From Vulcanimicrobiota bacterium (GTDB taxonomy: Bacteria > Vulcanimicrobiota > Vulcanimicrobiia > Vulcanimicrobiales > Vulcanimicrobiaceae), in assembly GCA_003161555.1 (NCBI GenBank), contig PMOG01000113.1:1-36146 (forward strand): a stretch of DNA of 36,146 bases. The letters run 5' to 3'. Of the stretch, positions 1 to 6,533 are shown piece by piece. The notes under the pieces were generated by a model. It was given only the letters and a program-made list of their open reading frames with translations. It ran no database searches and had not been told where the DNA came from. Within the stretch, counting starts at the first letter, position 1. Every line of letters starts with the position of its first letter. The position numbers and the translations under genes were made by a program.

Positions 1-321
1 AACATCATGCTGGTCTCGGTCACCGAGCGGACGCGAGAGATCGGGCTTCGCATTGCCGTGGGCGCACGGGCGGCAGCGATCCTCGAGCAGTTCTTGATCG
101 AAGCCGTGGTCCTCTCAACCGCCGGCGGCGCGATCGGCATCGCCGTCGGCATACTCGGCGCGGGAGCCATCTCGGCGTTCGGCCGCTGGCCGATGGTGGT
201 GCCGCCGGAGGCGATCGCGCTCGCGTTTGCCTTCTCCGCACTCACGGGTGTTTTCTTCGGCTACTACCCCGCCCTAAAGGCGGCGCACCTCAATCCAATC
301 GACGCGCTGCGCTTCGAGTAA
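1..321 (+). CDS. ABC transporter permease, MacB/FtsX type (C-terminal fragment)
   Basis: The reading frame is open from the first base, so the gene starts before the window and only the last 106 or so residues are seen. The fragment opens with the cytoplasmic motif TEREIGLRIAVGA typical of MacB/LolC/FtsX permeases (here TERTREIGLRIAVGAR). Two hydrophobic stretches follow, and it ends with the family signature FGYYPALKAAHLNPIDALRFE-like tail (PALKAA..NPIDALR). MacB-type permeases work with an ABC ATPase and often a periplasmic adaptor to export peptides, antibiotics or lipoproteins by mechanotransmission; the substrate cannot be told from this piece. Its ATPase partner is not in the window: the ATPase remnant just downstream is on the other strand and belongs to a different (nitrate/taurine-type) subfamily. 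Confidence 0.88.
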   Translation, partial: NIMLVSVTERTREIGLRIAVGARAAAILEQFLIEAVVLSTAGGAIGIAVGILGAGAISAFGRWPMVVPPEAIALAFAFSALTGVFFGYYPALKAAHLNPIDALRFE

Positions 322-342
322 AGGACGGCCTTCGACGCCCGA

Positions 343-470
343 TTCTCGAAATTGTGCGAGACCATCACGATGGTCTTTTTGTTTCGAACCAGATCCGCTG
401 CAGATCCTGATGCAATTCGTCGGTCATCACCGGGTCGAGGGCAGAAAAGGGCTCATCCATAACGGTCAGC
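343..470 (-). pseudogene. Remnant of an ABC importer ATPase (nitrate/sulfonate/taurine type), frameshifted
   Basis: Read on the minus strand from about 470, the sequence gives VMDEPFSALDPVMTDELHQD followed by LQRIWFETK. This is the Walker B plus D-loop region of SsuB/TauB/NrtD-like ATPases. The frame then breaks at a run of five A's. Adding one A restores KKTIVMVSHNFEN, the beta strand and H-loop expected next in this family. So the piece is a real gene scrap with a one-base homopolymer deletion (or a sequencing error there). Nothing upstream matches: the Walker A, Q-loop and ABC signature are missing, and the homology stops abruptly near 470. No start or ribosome site belongs to it. It is best read as a decayed leftover. 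Confidence 0.7.
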
Positions 471-590
471 GAGCTCGTCGACTTTGCGCGAATCGAAGCC
501 GGCGTCGGAATCGCTTCTGGAGGAGCAGCATATAGTCGCCCGAACCGGGAGGTAGTTTCGCTCAGCAACCCGAGGGTTTGGGGGTTCTGA
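468..590 (+). pseudogene. Possible histidine-kinase fragment (very short, uncertain)
   Basis: A plus-strand frame from about 468 reads SELVDFARIEAGVG, which resembles the end of the dimerisation helix of histidine kinases (LLDFSRIEAG-type). The rest, about 25 codons to a TGA at 588-590, is not recognisable. It abuts the ABC-ATPase remnant on the opposite strand, so the two may mark an old recombination or deletion junction. The match is only about ten residues and could be chance. Confidence 0.2.
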
Positions 591-591
591 A

Positions 592-1683
592 ATGGATGCT
601 GCCGGCGTGCGCGACCCGATCACCGCTCTCGTGCTCAGCGGCGGAGGTGCGCGCGGTGCGTACGAAGCCGGCGTCGTTTCGCAGCTGTACGACCAAGGCG
701 AAGAATTCGACATCATCTGCGGGACGTCGATCGGCGCGATCAACGGGGCGCTGATCGCGCAGCGTCCGGCTGCCGCGACGCTGCGCACGGTTTGGAGCAC
801 GATCAGCACCGTCGGTGTGATCAAGGAGATTCCGGCGGTCGAATCGGGACAGAAGCTCCTTGCCGACTTGCAGGACGTGCGCACCGACAGCACTTTGCGA
901 AAAGTCGGTGACGTACTCCACGCGGTGGAGGATGCCGCCGGCCTTTTCCCGCTATCGCAATTCCTGACGATCAGTGGCGGCCTCGATCCAAATCCGATCA
1001 TCGCCTTCCTAAAGACTAACCTGAATTTCGCGCAGCTTATGCTGCCGTTTGTCTTTGCTGCGACGAACCTCACCCACGGCTCATCGCAGGTGTTCTACAA
1101 ATTTCCCGAAGGCTTTCCCGGAACCACCAACTTCCTGACGGCGGAGAACGATGCGGTTCAGCTCACGGGCGATTGCTATACCGAGGCCGTACGCGCTTCG
1201 GGCGCGATCCCCATCGCCTTTCCGCCGGTTGCAATTCCCGCGCTTCCAGCGGCACAAGCCGGATCGCAGTACGTCGACGGCGGCGTAGCAAACAACACGC
1301 CGATCGGACAGGCCGTGCATGCAGGCGCCGAACGCATCACGGTGATCTTCATGGACCCCGAAACGGACGGGCCCGATCACTATCCGAGCGGCAATCTCGC
1401 GCAGGTTGCTGCCGCCTGCTATGCCGTGATGGCCCAAACAATTCTTCAGGCCGACTTTGACCTCGCGCTTCGCACGAACCAAGCTGTTGCGGCGACGGAC
1501 GCCGCAGCGAAGGACACCTCAGCGAACGGCGTCAAAGGAAAACGCCAGATCGGGCTTCGGGAAATCCGGCCGCAGGCCGCGCTGCCGCTCACCATCCTGG
1601 ACTTCGACAAGCAGGATCTCATCAACCGCGCCTTCGCACTCGGCGTCGAAGACGCGAAAAACGCGCCCCCATATCGCACCTGA
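592..1683 (+). CDS. Patatin-like phospholipase
   Basis: A 363-residue serine acyl hydrolase of the patatin/RssA/NTE family. It cleaves acyl esters, usually of phospholipids, with a Ser-Asp dyad. Visible motifs in order: the oxyanion-hole loop GGGARG at residues 17-22; the nucleophile elbow GTSIG with Ser46; and DGG with the catalytic Asp at about 229, followed by VANNTP. There is no signal peptide, so the enzyme is probably cytosolic or membrane-associated from inside. The ATG at 592 is preceded by a weak purine-rich stretch (GAGGGTTTGGGGG). It stands alone, convergent with the next gene 21 bp away. The natural substrate is not shown by the sequence. Confidence 0.9.
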   Translation: MDAAGVRDPITALVLSGGGARGAYEAGVVSQLYDQGEEFDIICGTSIGAINGALIAQRPAAATLRTVWSTISTVGVIKEIPAVESGQKLLADLQDVRTDSTLRKVGDVLHAVEDAAGLFPLSQFLTISGGLDPNPIIAFLKTNLNFAQLMLPFVFAATNLTHGSSQVFYKFPEGFPGTTNFLTAENDAVQLTGDCYTEAVRASGAIPIAFPPVAIPALPAAQAGSQYVDGGVANNTPIGQAVHAGAERITVIFMDPETDGPDHYPSGNLAQVAAACYAVMAQTILQADFDLALRTNQAVAATDAAAKDTSANGVKGKRQIGLREIRPQAALPLTILDFDKQDLINRAFALGVEDAKNAPPYRT

Positions 1684-1704
1684 CCGACTCGGCGCACCGC
1701 CGAA

Positions 1705-2721
1705 TTAGCGAATCGCGATACCGCGGAGACCGTTGAAGCCGGTATTGCTGCCCGAGATGACTTGCACCGGTGCCACATTCCCCGTGGCTCCGGGTGCAAA
1801 GACCAGCACGGCCGCGGCGTTGGCGTCCGCCACGTAGATGTAGCCGGAAGCGTCGACCGCAACGCCGGCCGGGAACGATATCATCGTGTTGGCGCCGGCG
1901 ATGACGCGCGACGGTGTCGCGTTCCCGCTGCTTCCGGCAGCGAACACCAAGACATTGGGGGCGCCGACATTGCCGACGTACATGTTGCCCGCGGCGTCGA
2001 GGGCCAGCCCGAGCGGCGAACTCAGCAGCGTGTTAGCGCCGGTGATGGTCCTCGTCGGCGCGACGTTGCCGCTCGCGCCCGGGGCGAACGTATCGATGGC
2101 GGCGGTGGTGAAATCCGTCACGTCGATGTTCGCGCTGCCGTCCAGCCAGATGCCGGCGGGTTGCACGAGCGTCGTAGTCGCGCCGCTGATGATCGTCGTC
2201 GGCGCCACATTCCCCGTTGCGCCCGATGCGAAGATCCGAATCGAAGCGTTGCCCGGATCGGCGACGAACGCAGTACCGGCGGCGTTCACGTACACGCCCG
2301 CCGGATGCGTAAAGCCTGCATTCGCGCCCGCAAGGTTCACCACGGGAGTGGCGTTACCGGTGGCGCCCGCAGCGTATGCGGTCACGCTTGGGATGGAGAA
2401 GTTCGGCGACCAGATGCGGCCCGTGCTGTCGTCGTAGATCAGATACGGGGTGAGGACGGTACTGCCGCCGGTGATCGAGGTGGTCGGCGTCAGGTTACCG
2501 GTCCCCGTCGCCGGGAACGCCGGGATCGTCGACCCGCCGAAGTTACCGACGAAGATCGAGGTGGGGCGTGCCGGCGAGGGTGATGGCGAGGGCGACGCGC
2601 TCGCCGAACCGCTGGGCCGCGGCGTCACCGTGCCGCTGCCGCCGGAACTGCTGCACTGGGCCAGCGTGATGGAGAGTGCCGCGAGAGTGAATAACGTCGC
2701 GCCGGTACGGGTTATCCGCAT
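1705..2721 (-). CDS. Exported NHL/beta-propeller-like lipoprotein with Ser/Pro linker
   Basis: A 338-residue protein. It starts with a signal peptide that ends in LAQCSSSGG, a plausible but atypical lipobox because Q precedes the Cys. A short Ser/Pro/Ala linker follows (about residues 36-52). The rest is a run of five to six degenerate repeats of about 45 residues, each with a core like FA.GATGNVAP, ISGANT, P.GIALDA.GNIYVAD. This pattern, with the recurrent D..GN.YV segment, is typical of NHL/SMP-30-type propeller blades. The final repeat ends almost at the stop codon. Such proteins are usually surface or periplasmic; ligand and role are unknown. It shares its layout with the protein at 3179-4459. 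Confidence 0.78.
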   Translation of the reverse strand: MRITRTGATLFTLAALSITLAQCSSSGGSGTVTPRPSGSASASPSPSPSPARPTSIFVGNFGGSTIPAFPATGTGNLTPTTSITGGSTVLTPYLIYDDSTGRIWSPNFSIPSVTAYAAGATGNATPVVNLAGANAGFTHPAGVYVNAAGTAFVADPGNASIRIFASGATGNVAPTTIISGATTTLVQPAGIWLDGSANIDVTDFTTAAIDTFAPGASGNVAPTRTITGANTLLSSPLGLALDAAGNMYVGNVGAPNVLVFAAGSSGNATPSRVIAGANTMISFPAGVAVDASGYIYVADANAAAVLVFAPGATGNVAPVQVISGSNTGFNGLRGIAIR

Positions 2722-2827
2722 GTCCGTCTCCTCGATTCAGCAGCCTTCTCTACGCGGGCGTCGTAAGAAAGCCTCCCTACTCAGAGCGAGCGGGTAACCA
2801 GCCGTTCGGGTCGCTATCGCGATCCGC

Positions 2828-3067
2828 CTACGGCTGGTAGCCGTCGCTCATCCATTTTTCGAACAGCTCGATTTGCGATTGCGACCAGTACGGGCCGCCG
2901 GGCGGCATGTGCGGCGGCGCTCCGGTGAGCGAGTCGAGCACGGGCTGGGCGTTCGCCGGATCCGACATGTAGGCGTACGAGTCGAGCAGCACGCCCGGGC
3001 CTTTCATATGCGCGATGTCGATGGCCCGAAACAGCGGCAGAATATCGCGCGCGAATGAAACCGCCAT
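2828..3067 (-). CDS. Small cytochrome-c-like protein lacking the haem-binding motif
   Basis: A 79-residue protein if translated from the ATG at 3065-3067. That ATG has a good ribosome site (GGAGAAAGG, six bases upstream), which is why the longer frame to 3118 is rejected. The start MAVSFARDILPLFR and the end MPPGGPYWSQSQIELFEKWM resemble the first and last helices of small c-type cytochrome domains of the planctomycete/DUF1588-like kind. However, the CxxCH haem site expected after the first helix is replaced by IDIAHMKGPG, and the protein has no cysteine. There is also no signal peptide. I infer a haem-free relative of that fold, acting in the cytoplasm, of unknown function. It may be co-transcribed with the lipoprotein gene upstream, although a hairpin lies between them. 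Confidence 0.7.
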   Translation of the reverse strand: MAVSFARDILPLFRAIDIAHMKGPGVLLDSYAYMSDPANAQPVLDSLTGAPPHMPPGGPYWSQSQIELFEKWMSDGYQP

Positions 3068-3124
3068 GGTGACCTTTCTCCAAACGAGTCGATGAGGTTC
3101 ATGTGTTACGTCGTTCAAAATCCC

Positions 3125-3164
3125 CCTCTACGTCGACATTCATCTCATCATGCCGACGTAGAGG
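3125..3164 (-). terminator. Stem-loop downstream of the lipoprotein gene, possible terminator
   Basis: An 11-bp perfect inverted repeat (CCTCTACGTCG / CGACGTAGAGG) flanks an 18-nt loop. On the minus strand it lies just after the stop of the gene ending at 3179 and is followed by GGGATTTTG, a short T-rich tract. This is compatible with a weak Rho-independent terminator or an attenuator ahead of the small gene at 2828-3067. The G between stem and T's and the short tract keep the call tentative. Confidence 0.45.
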
Positions 3165-3178
3165 CGTTGCTCGCGGCT

Positions 3179-4459
3179 TCAGGGCACAAACGGGCCTCGG
3201 ACGATGTAATTCCCGAGATGTGTCCCGTCGAAAGCCGGGACGCTCGACCCGAACCGCGCGGAGGTCGGAGTCGGCGACGTCCCGGCATATTGTACCGGCG
3301 TATACTCCTTGAGCACGTTTGACGCGGAACTCGTGTTGTTGGTTGAATTGGCGATGAGATCGTTCGCGGAATCGAACGCTAGAGCGTAGCCCGGAAGGAT
3401 TTCCGTATTGCCGCCTTGCTGTTCGGACGGATAGGCTTGGAACCCGGTCGTGGGAGCTGACGGCGAGGCATGCAGAATATTCTGTGCATACTCGAAATAG
3501 AATCCGTTGAAGACCGACCAGAGGTTCCCGTTGCCGTCGAATGCGATCTCGTTCGTCGATGTAAAAATGGCCGCTTGGCCGGAGAGAACCGATGGCCCGT
3601 TAGCCTGCAGCATGTACGCCGCGGCCGGCGAACCGGACGTCGCCAGCTGAGCCGGCGCTAAACCGAAAACAAGTCCACCGCTCGGGCCGAAAACGACCTC
3701 GGGTGTGTACCAGAGCGTTCCATCGCTCGCGAACGCGACCGCTCCGAATTCCTGTCCTTGAATGATGACCGTCGCCGTCGGAGTTCCACTCACTCCAATT
3801 TGCGCTGCCGAGAACTCCTGTATCGTGCCTCCGGCGAAGGGGAAGACGGACGCCCAGAGATTTCCGCTAGCGTCGAAGGCGATACCATACACCGCTCCGA
3901 TCGTGGTGAGCGTTACCGCGGGTGACGGGTTCGGCACGACCGTCAGTGCCGCCAATTGGGCAGCGCTAAACTCGAGGATTCGCCCGGAATAGTTCCCGGT
4001 AGAAGGGTTGATGTTCAAGTCACCCTGGACGATCCAAAGATTTCCCAGGCGATCGAATGCCATGCCAAAGGAAAGGGTGAGGTTCGGATCGGCGATCGAG
4101 AATTGGTGGATGGGGTTGACTGTCCCACTTGCAATCTGCGCGGTGGTGAATTCGACCACCGCCGCTCCGTCGATCGCCCAGAGCGCGTTGACCGGCTGCG
4201 GGGAGGGCGTCGCGGAAGGCGTCGGACTCGGGGAGGGGCGCGGCGTCGCGGAGGGCGTGCCGGTCGGCGACGCGCTGCCGGTCGGTCTGGCAGTCGGACT
4301 CGGACTCGTACTCGGGCCCGCGCTCGGACTCGCGCTTGGGCTCGCCGTCGTGCTCGAGGGATGCGCGGTAATGGCCGATCCGCCCCCGCCGCTGCAGGCG
4401 GCAAACGCGGCGACGAGCGACAGACCAAAGGCCGCGCGGCCAACAAGCAGTGCGTTCAC
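3179..4459 (-). CDS. Exported beta-propeller-like lipoprotein with long Ser/Pro/Thr linker
   Basis: A 426-residue protein with a lipoprotein signal peptide ending FAACSGGGG, a good lipobox. A low-complexity Ser/Pro/Thr/Ala linker follows (about residues 30-90). The globular part of about 335 residues repeats segments such as GMAFD.LGNLWIV, GIAFDASGNLWAS, VAFASDGTLWYT and IAFDGNGNLWSV at intervals of 45-55 residues, the D..GNLW signature of NHL or two-component-regulator-propeller blades. The linker would hold the propeller away from the outer membrane. It is a paralogue-like companion of the protein at 1705-2721, but with a different blade sequence. Ligand and function are unknown. The start ATG at 4459 lacks a strong ribosome site. 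Confidence 0.75.
   Translation of the reverse strand: MNALLVGRAAFGLSLVAAFAACSGGGGSAITAHPSSTTASPSASPSAGPSTSPSPTARPTGSASPTGTPSATPRPSPSPTPSATPSPQPVNALWAIDGAAVVEFTTAQIASGTVNPIHQFSIADPNLTLSFGMAFDRLGNLWIVQGDLNINPSTGNYSGRILEFSAAQLAALTVVPNPSPAVTLTTIGAVYGIAFDASGNLWASVFPFAGGTIQEFSAAQIGVSGTPTATVIIQGQEFGAVAFASDGTLWYTPEVVFGPSGGLVFGLAPAQLATSGSPAAAYMLQANGPSVLSGQAAIFTSTNEIAFDGNGNLWSVFNGFYFEYAQNILHASPSAPTTGFQAYPSEQQGGNTEILPGYALAFDSANDLIANSTNNTSSASNVLKEYTPVQYAGTSPTPTSARFGSSVPAFDGTHLGNYIVRGPFVP
4195..4375 (-). repeat. Low-complexity SPSPT-coding tract
   Basis: The DNA repeats degenerate units of GTCGGACTCG/GGGCTCGCG type that encode the Ser/Pro/Thr linker of the lipoprotein at 3179-4459. Units vary in length and sequence, so it is not an exact tandem array, but such tracts can expand or shrink by slippage. 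Confidence 0.6.
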
Positions 4460-4518
4460 CTGACCGCTGTTAGGGGAAAGCGCGTTGCCACCCCTAAGGA
4501 CTCACTCGATCACGTCCG

Positions 4519-4971
4519 TCATCGTCGAGATGTGGCTCGCGTCCGGCGTTTGTTGATCGTGCCTCGGCAATCGGACGCGACGCAGGTGCACCGTTTCTGG
4601 TCGGAGTGCATCGAGTCGACGTAGTCGAGCGTGATTTCCTCGCCAGCGCGGATGTCGCGTAAAGCGAGCACGAGCAATCGCCCGTGCACCGTTTGCAAGA
4701 AGCAATTGGGCCGGCAGGAGTGATTGATGTAGTGGGTTCCGTTCCCGCCGACGCTCCCGTCGATACTGTAGCGTCCGTCGAGCCCGCTGATCCGGAGTAC
4801 CCGCCGGTGCGCCCGTCGCTGGGCCTCGGCATTCGTGATCTTCTCGCCGGTGTATTCGGCGATCTTCTTCCGGCGCGCGAAGCGAACCGCCGCGAAACAC
4901 CCGTTCCCGTGAATCGGCGACTGCGCGATCGTCAGTCCGGGCGCGAGGTTTCGTTTCGTCGAGGCCGCCAT
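4519..4971 (-). CDS. SET-domain protein (putative lysine methyltransferase)
   Basis: A compact 150-residue protein made of little more than a SET domain. Visible landmarks: HGNGCFAA at 21-28 (SET-N beta strands), AEYTGE at 38-43, the pseudoknot motif YINHSCRPNC at 81-90, the RDIRAGEEITLDYV segment at 105-118 with the conserved Tyr, and a post-SET-like CTCVASDC at 128-135. The NHSC and post-SET cysteines would bind zinc as in eukaryotic SET enzymes. These enzymes move a methyl group from S-adenosylmethionine to lysine; in bacteria the target may be a DNA-binding or ribosomal protein, but none is indicated here. It is divergent from the gene at 5050 and ends 60 bp before the next minus-strand start. 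A longer upstream start is possible but adds no homology. Confidence 0.85.
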   Translation of the reverse strand: MAASTKRNLAPGLTIAQSPIHGNGCFAAVRFARRKKIAEYTGEKITNAEAQRRAHRRVLRISGLDGRYSIDGSVGGNGTHYINHSCRPNCFLQTVHGRLLVLALRDIRAGEEITLDYVDSMHSDQKRCTCVASDCRGTINKRRTRATSRR

Positions 4972-5049
4972 CGGTGCGGGCTCTTCGGCGCGCCGGCGGT
5001 GGAATCAGGCTGCACAAGAGAGAAAGTCCCGTACAAAAGGAGACCTCCG

Positions 5050-5574
5050 TTGAACCGATTCTTCATCGTTTGCCTGACGGTTGCCGGTCTGGCACTTCCG
5101 CGCACGGCCCTTGCCGACGGCCTGCCGCCGGTCGAAGGCTGTATGAACTCGTGGGTTTCCAACGGTACCTGGGCCTTACGGGTCACGAAGGTGCAGAACT
5201 CGGCCGACCGGTTCGACGTCTGGGTCGTCTACCGGAACGGCACCGCGAAGACGCTGCGTCTGCTGCAGAATCCCGATGGGACGATCGGCCTGACCGGCGG
5301 TTTCCTCGGATATCGCGGTGACGATCCCGAGGACACACTCGGTGAAGTGGAGACGTTCCGCGATCATCCGGAGCGTCTAACTCAGCTCTCCGCCCAGGAT
5401 CCCAAGGCACCGCTCAAGCCGGGCGCGACGTTCCGGAAAGTCGTGCGCTTCTACTACCCCGACTATTGGAAGACCGCGCTACGGGCGCGGAAACCGATTC
5501 TGTATTCGCAAGCGAACGGCACCGACAACCCGGCCGTTGCGGAACTCCACGTCAAACTGACCTGCACGAAGTAG
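5050..5574 (+). CDS. Small exported protein of unknown function
   Basis: A 174-residue product read from a TTG at 5050. That start is preceded by AAAGGAG with seven bases of spacing and is followed directly by a signal peptide (LNRFFIVCLTVAGLALP.. cleaved near ALA-DG), which decides it against upstream GTG codons. The mature part has two cysteines, near the start (EGC) and the end (LTC), that could form a disulfide. It is rich in beta-type segments such as WALRVTKVQ, RFDVWVVYRNG and FRKVVRFYYPDYW. I do not recognise the family; the fold looks like a single periplasmic immunoglobulin-like sandwich. It is convergent with the next gene, with only three bases between. Confidence 0.72.
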   Translation: MNRFFIVCLTVAGLALPRTALADGLPPVEGCMNSWVSNGTWALRVTKVQNSADRFDVWVVYRNGTAKTLRLLQNPDGTIGLTGGFLGYRGDDPEDTLGEVETFRDHPERLTQLSAQDPKAPLKPGATFRKVVRFYYPDYWKTALRARKPILYSQANGTDNPAVAELHVKLTCTK

Positions 5575-5577
5575 CGG

Positions 5578-6450
5578 TTACCTTCGCACCGTCATGACGG
5601 GAACCGGTGAAACGCGCACCACTTCCTCGGCGACACTCCCCATCGCCAGGCGACTAATAAAGTTGCGCTGGTGCGTTCCGATCGCGATGAAGCGCGCCTC
5701 GGCGCGCGACGCGACATCGGCGAGCTGAGCGGCCGGTTCGCCTTCGACCATTTCCATCGAAAACGGAACGCCCGCAGCTCGCAGTCGATCGGCGACGTCG
5801 TCGCATTCGTCGGTGACGGCCGTCATCGCTTGACGGCGAGTCGTCTCGGGATCGTAACCGATGTGCTCCGGAATCCGCGCGAGATCGCTATCGTCGAAGA
5901 TGTGCACGACCTGCAGCGTGGCGCGCTGCGAGCGCGCTAGCGACACCGCCGCCGTCAGCGCTGCCTCCGCCGGAGCCGACGCATCCATCGCGACAAGGAT
6001 CGGGCCCGTGCCGTCGATCCGCGCCTGTCCGCTCACGCTGAAGACGGGGACATCGGCACTCCGGATGATGGCGAGGGCGTCGCTCCCGAGCCTGTTTCGC
6101 TGCAGCGGGCTCGAACCGTCCGTACCGATGACGATTGCATCTGCCCGTTGCGCGCGCGCGTATTTTTCCATTGCGAGCGGCGAGTCCGACACGACGGCGT
6201 TCGCCGGAACGCCGGCCGCGGCCGCTTGGGTCAGCGCTTCGCGTTCGTATTCATCCGCGCCATCCCCGGGCACCGCTTCGGCCGGCGATGCGGTCCGCCG
6301 GCCAACGGCGCCCATGGGAACCGCTACCCGAGCGCGACAGAACGAGACGCGTGCCCCTTCGGTTTTCGCCAGGGCTACGGCGAAGGCGACGGCTCGCACG
6401 GACGGCGGGGAGCCGTCGACGCCGACGACGATGTGCCGCAAGTTTCCCAT
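5578..6450 (-). CDS. Tandem universal stress protein (two UspA domains)
   Basis: A 290-residue protein with two UspA domains, about residues 1-145 and 146-290. The first starts HIVVGVDGSPPS, the second GPILVAMDASAPAEAA; both carry the Asp and Ser/Ala near the first strand. The second ends with GTHQRNFISRLAMGSVAEEVV, close to the G-2x-G-9x-G(S/T) nucleotide-binding signature though with the second Gly replaced. The first domain has GTDGSSPLQRNRLGS. Usp proteins bind ATP or AMP and support survival under stress, hypoxia or starvation. It is last in the minus-strand run that begins with phosphoketolase, and follows the hybrid kinase after 83 bp. Confidence 0.92.
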   Translation of the reverse strand: MGNLRHIVVGVDGSPPSVRAVAFAVALAKTEGARVSFCRARVAVPMGAVGRRTASPAEAVPGDGADEYEREALTQAAAAGVPANAVVSDSPLAMEKYARAQRADAIVIGTDGSSPLQRNRLGSDALAIIRSADVPVFSVSGQARIDGTGPILVAMDASAPAEAALTAAVSLARSQRATLQVVHIFDDSDLARIPEHIGYDPETTRRQAMTAVTDECDDVADRLRAAGVPFSMEMVEGEPAAQLADVASRAEARFIAIGTHQRNFISRLAMGSVAEEVVRVSPVPVMTVRR

Positions 6451-6533
6451 GCCGAAAGGTTGTCACGGACAGGGGAACATTGTGCGAACAGCGCTTCCCC
6501 GCACGTTCACAAGAAGCTACGGCCGGCTTCGGT

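Noticed and set aside
1762-2583. 273-codon plus-strand frame over the propeller lipoprotein
   Set aside because: It is composed of Arg/Gly/His-rich residues caused by the periodic repeats read on the wrong strand; no domain is present.
4684-5049. Upstream extension of the exported protein frame at 5050
   Set aside because: It is antisense to the SET gene, whereas TTG 5050 has AAAGGAG and is followed at once by a signal peptide.
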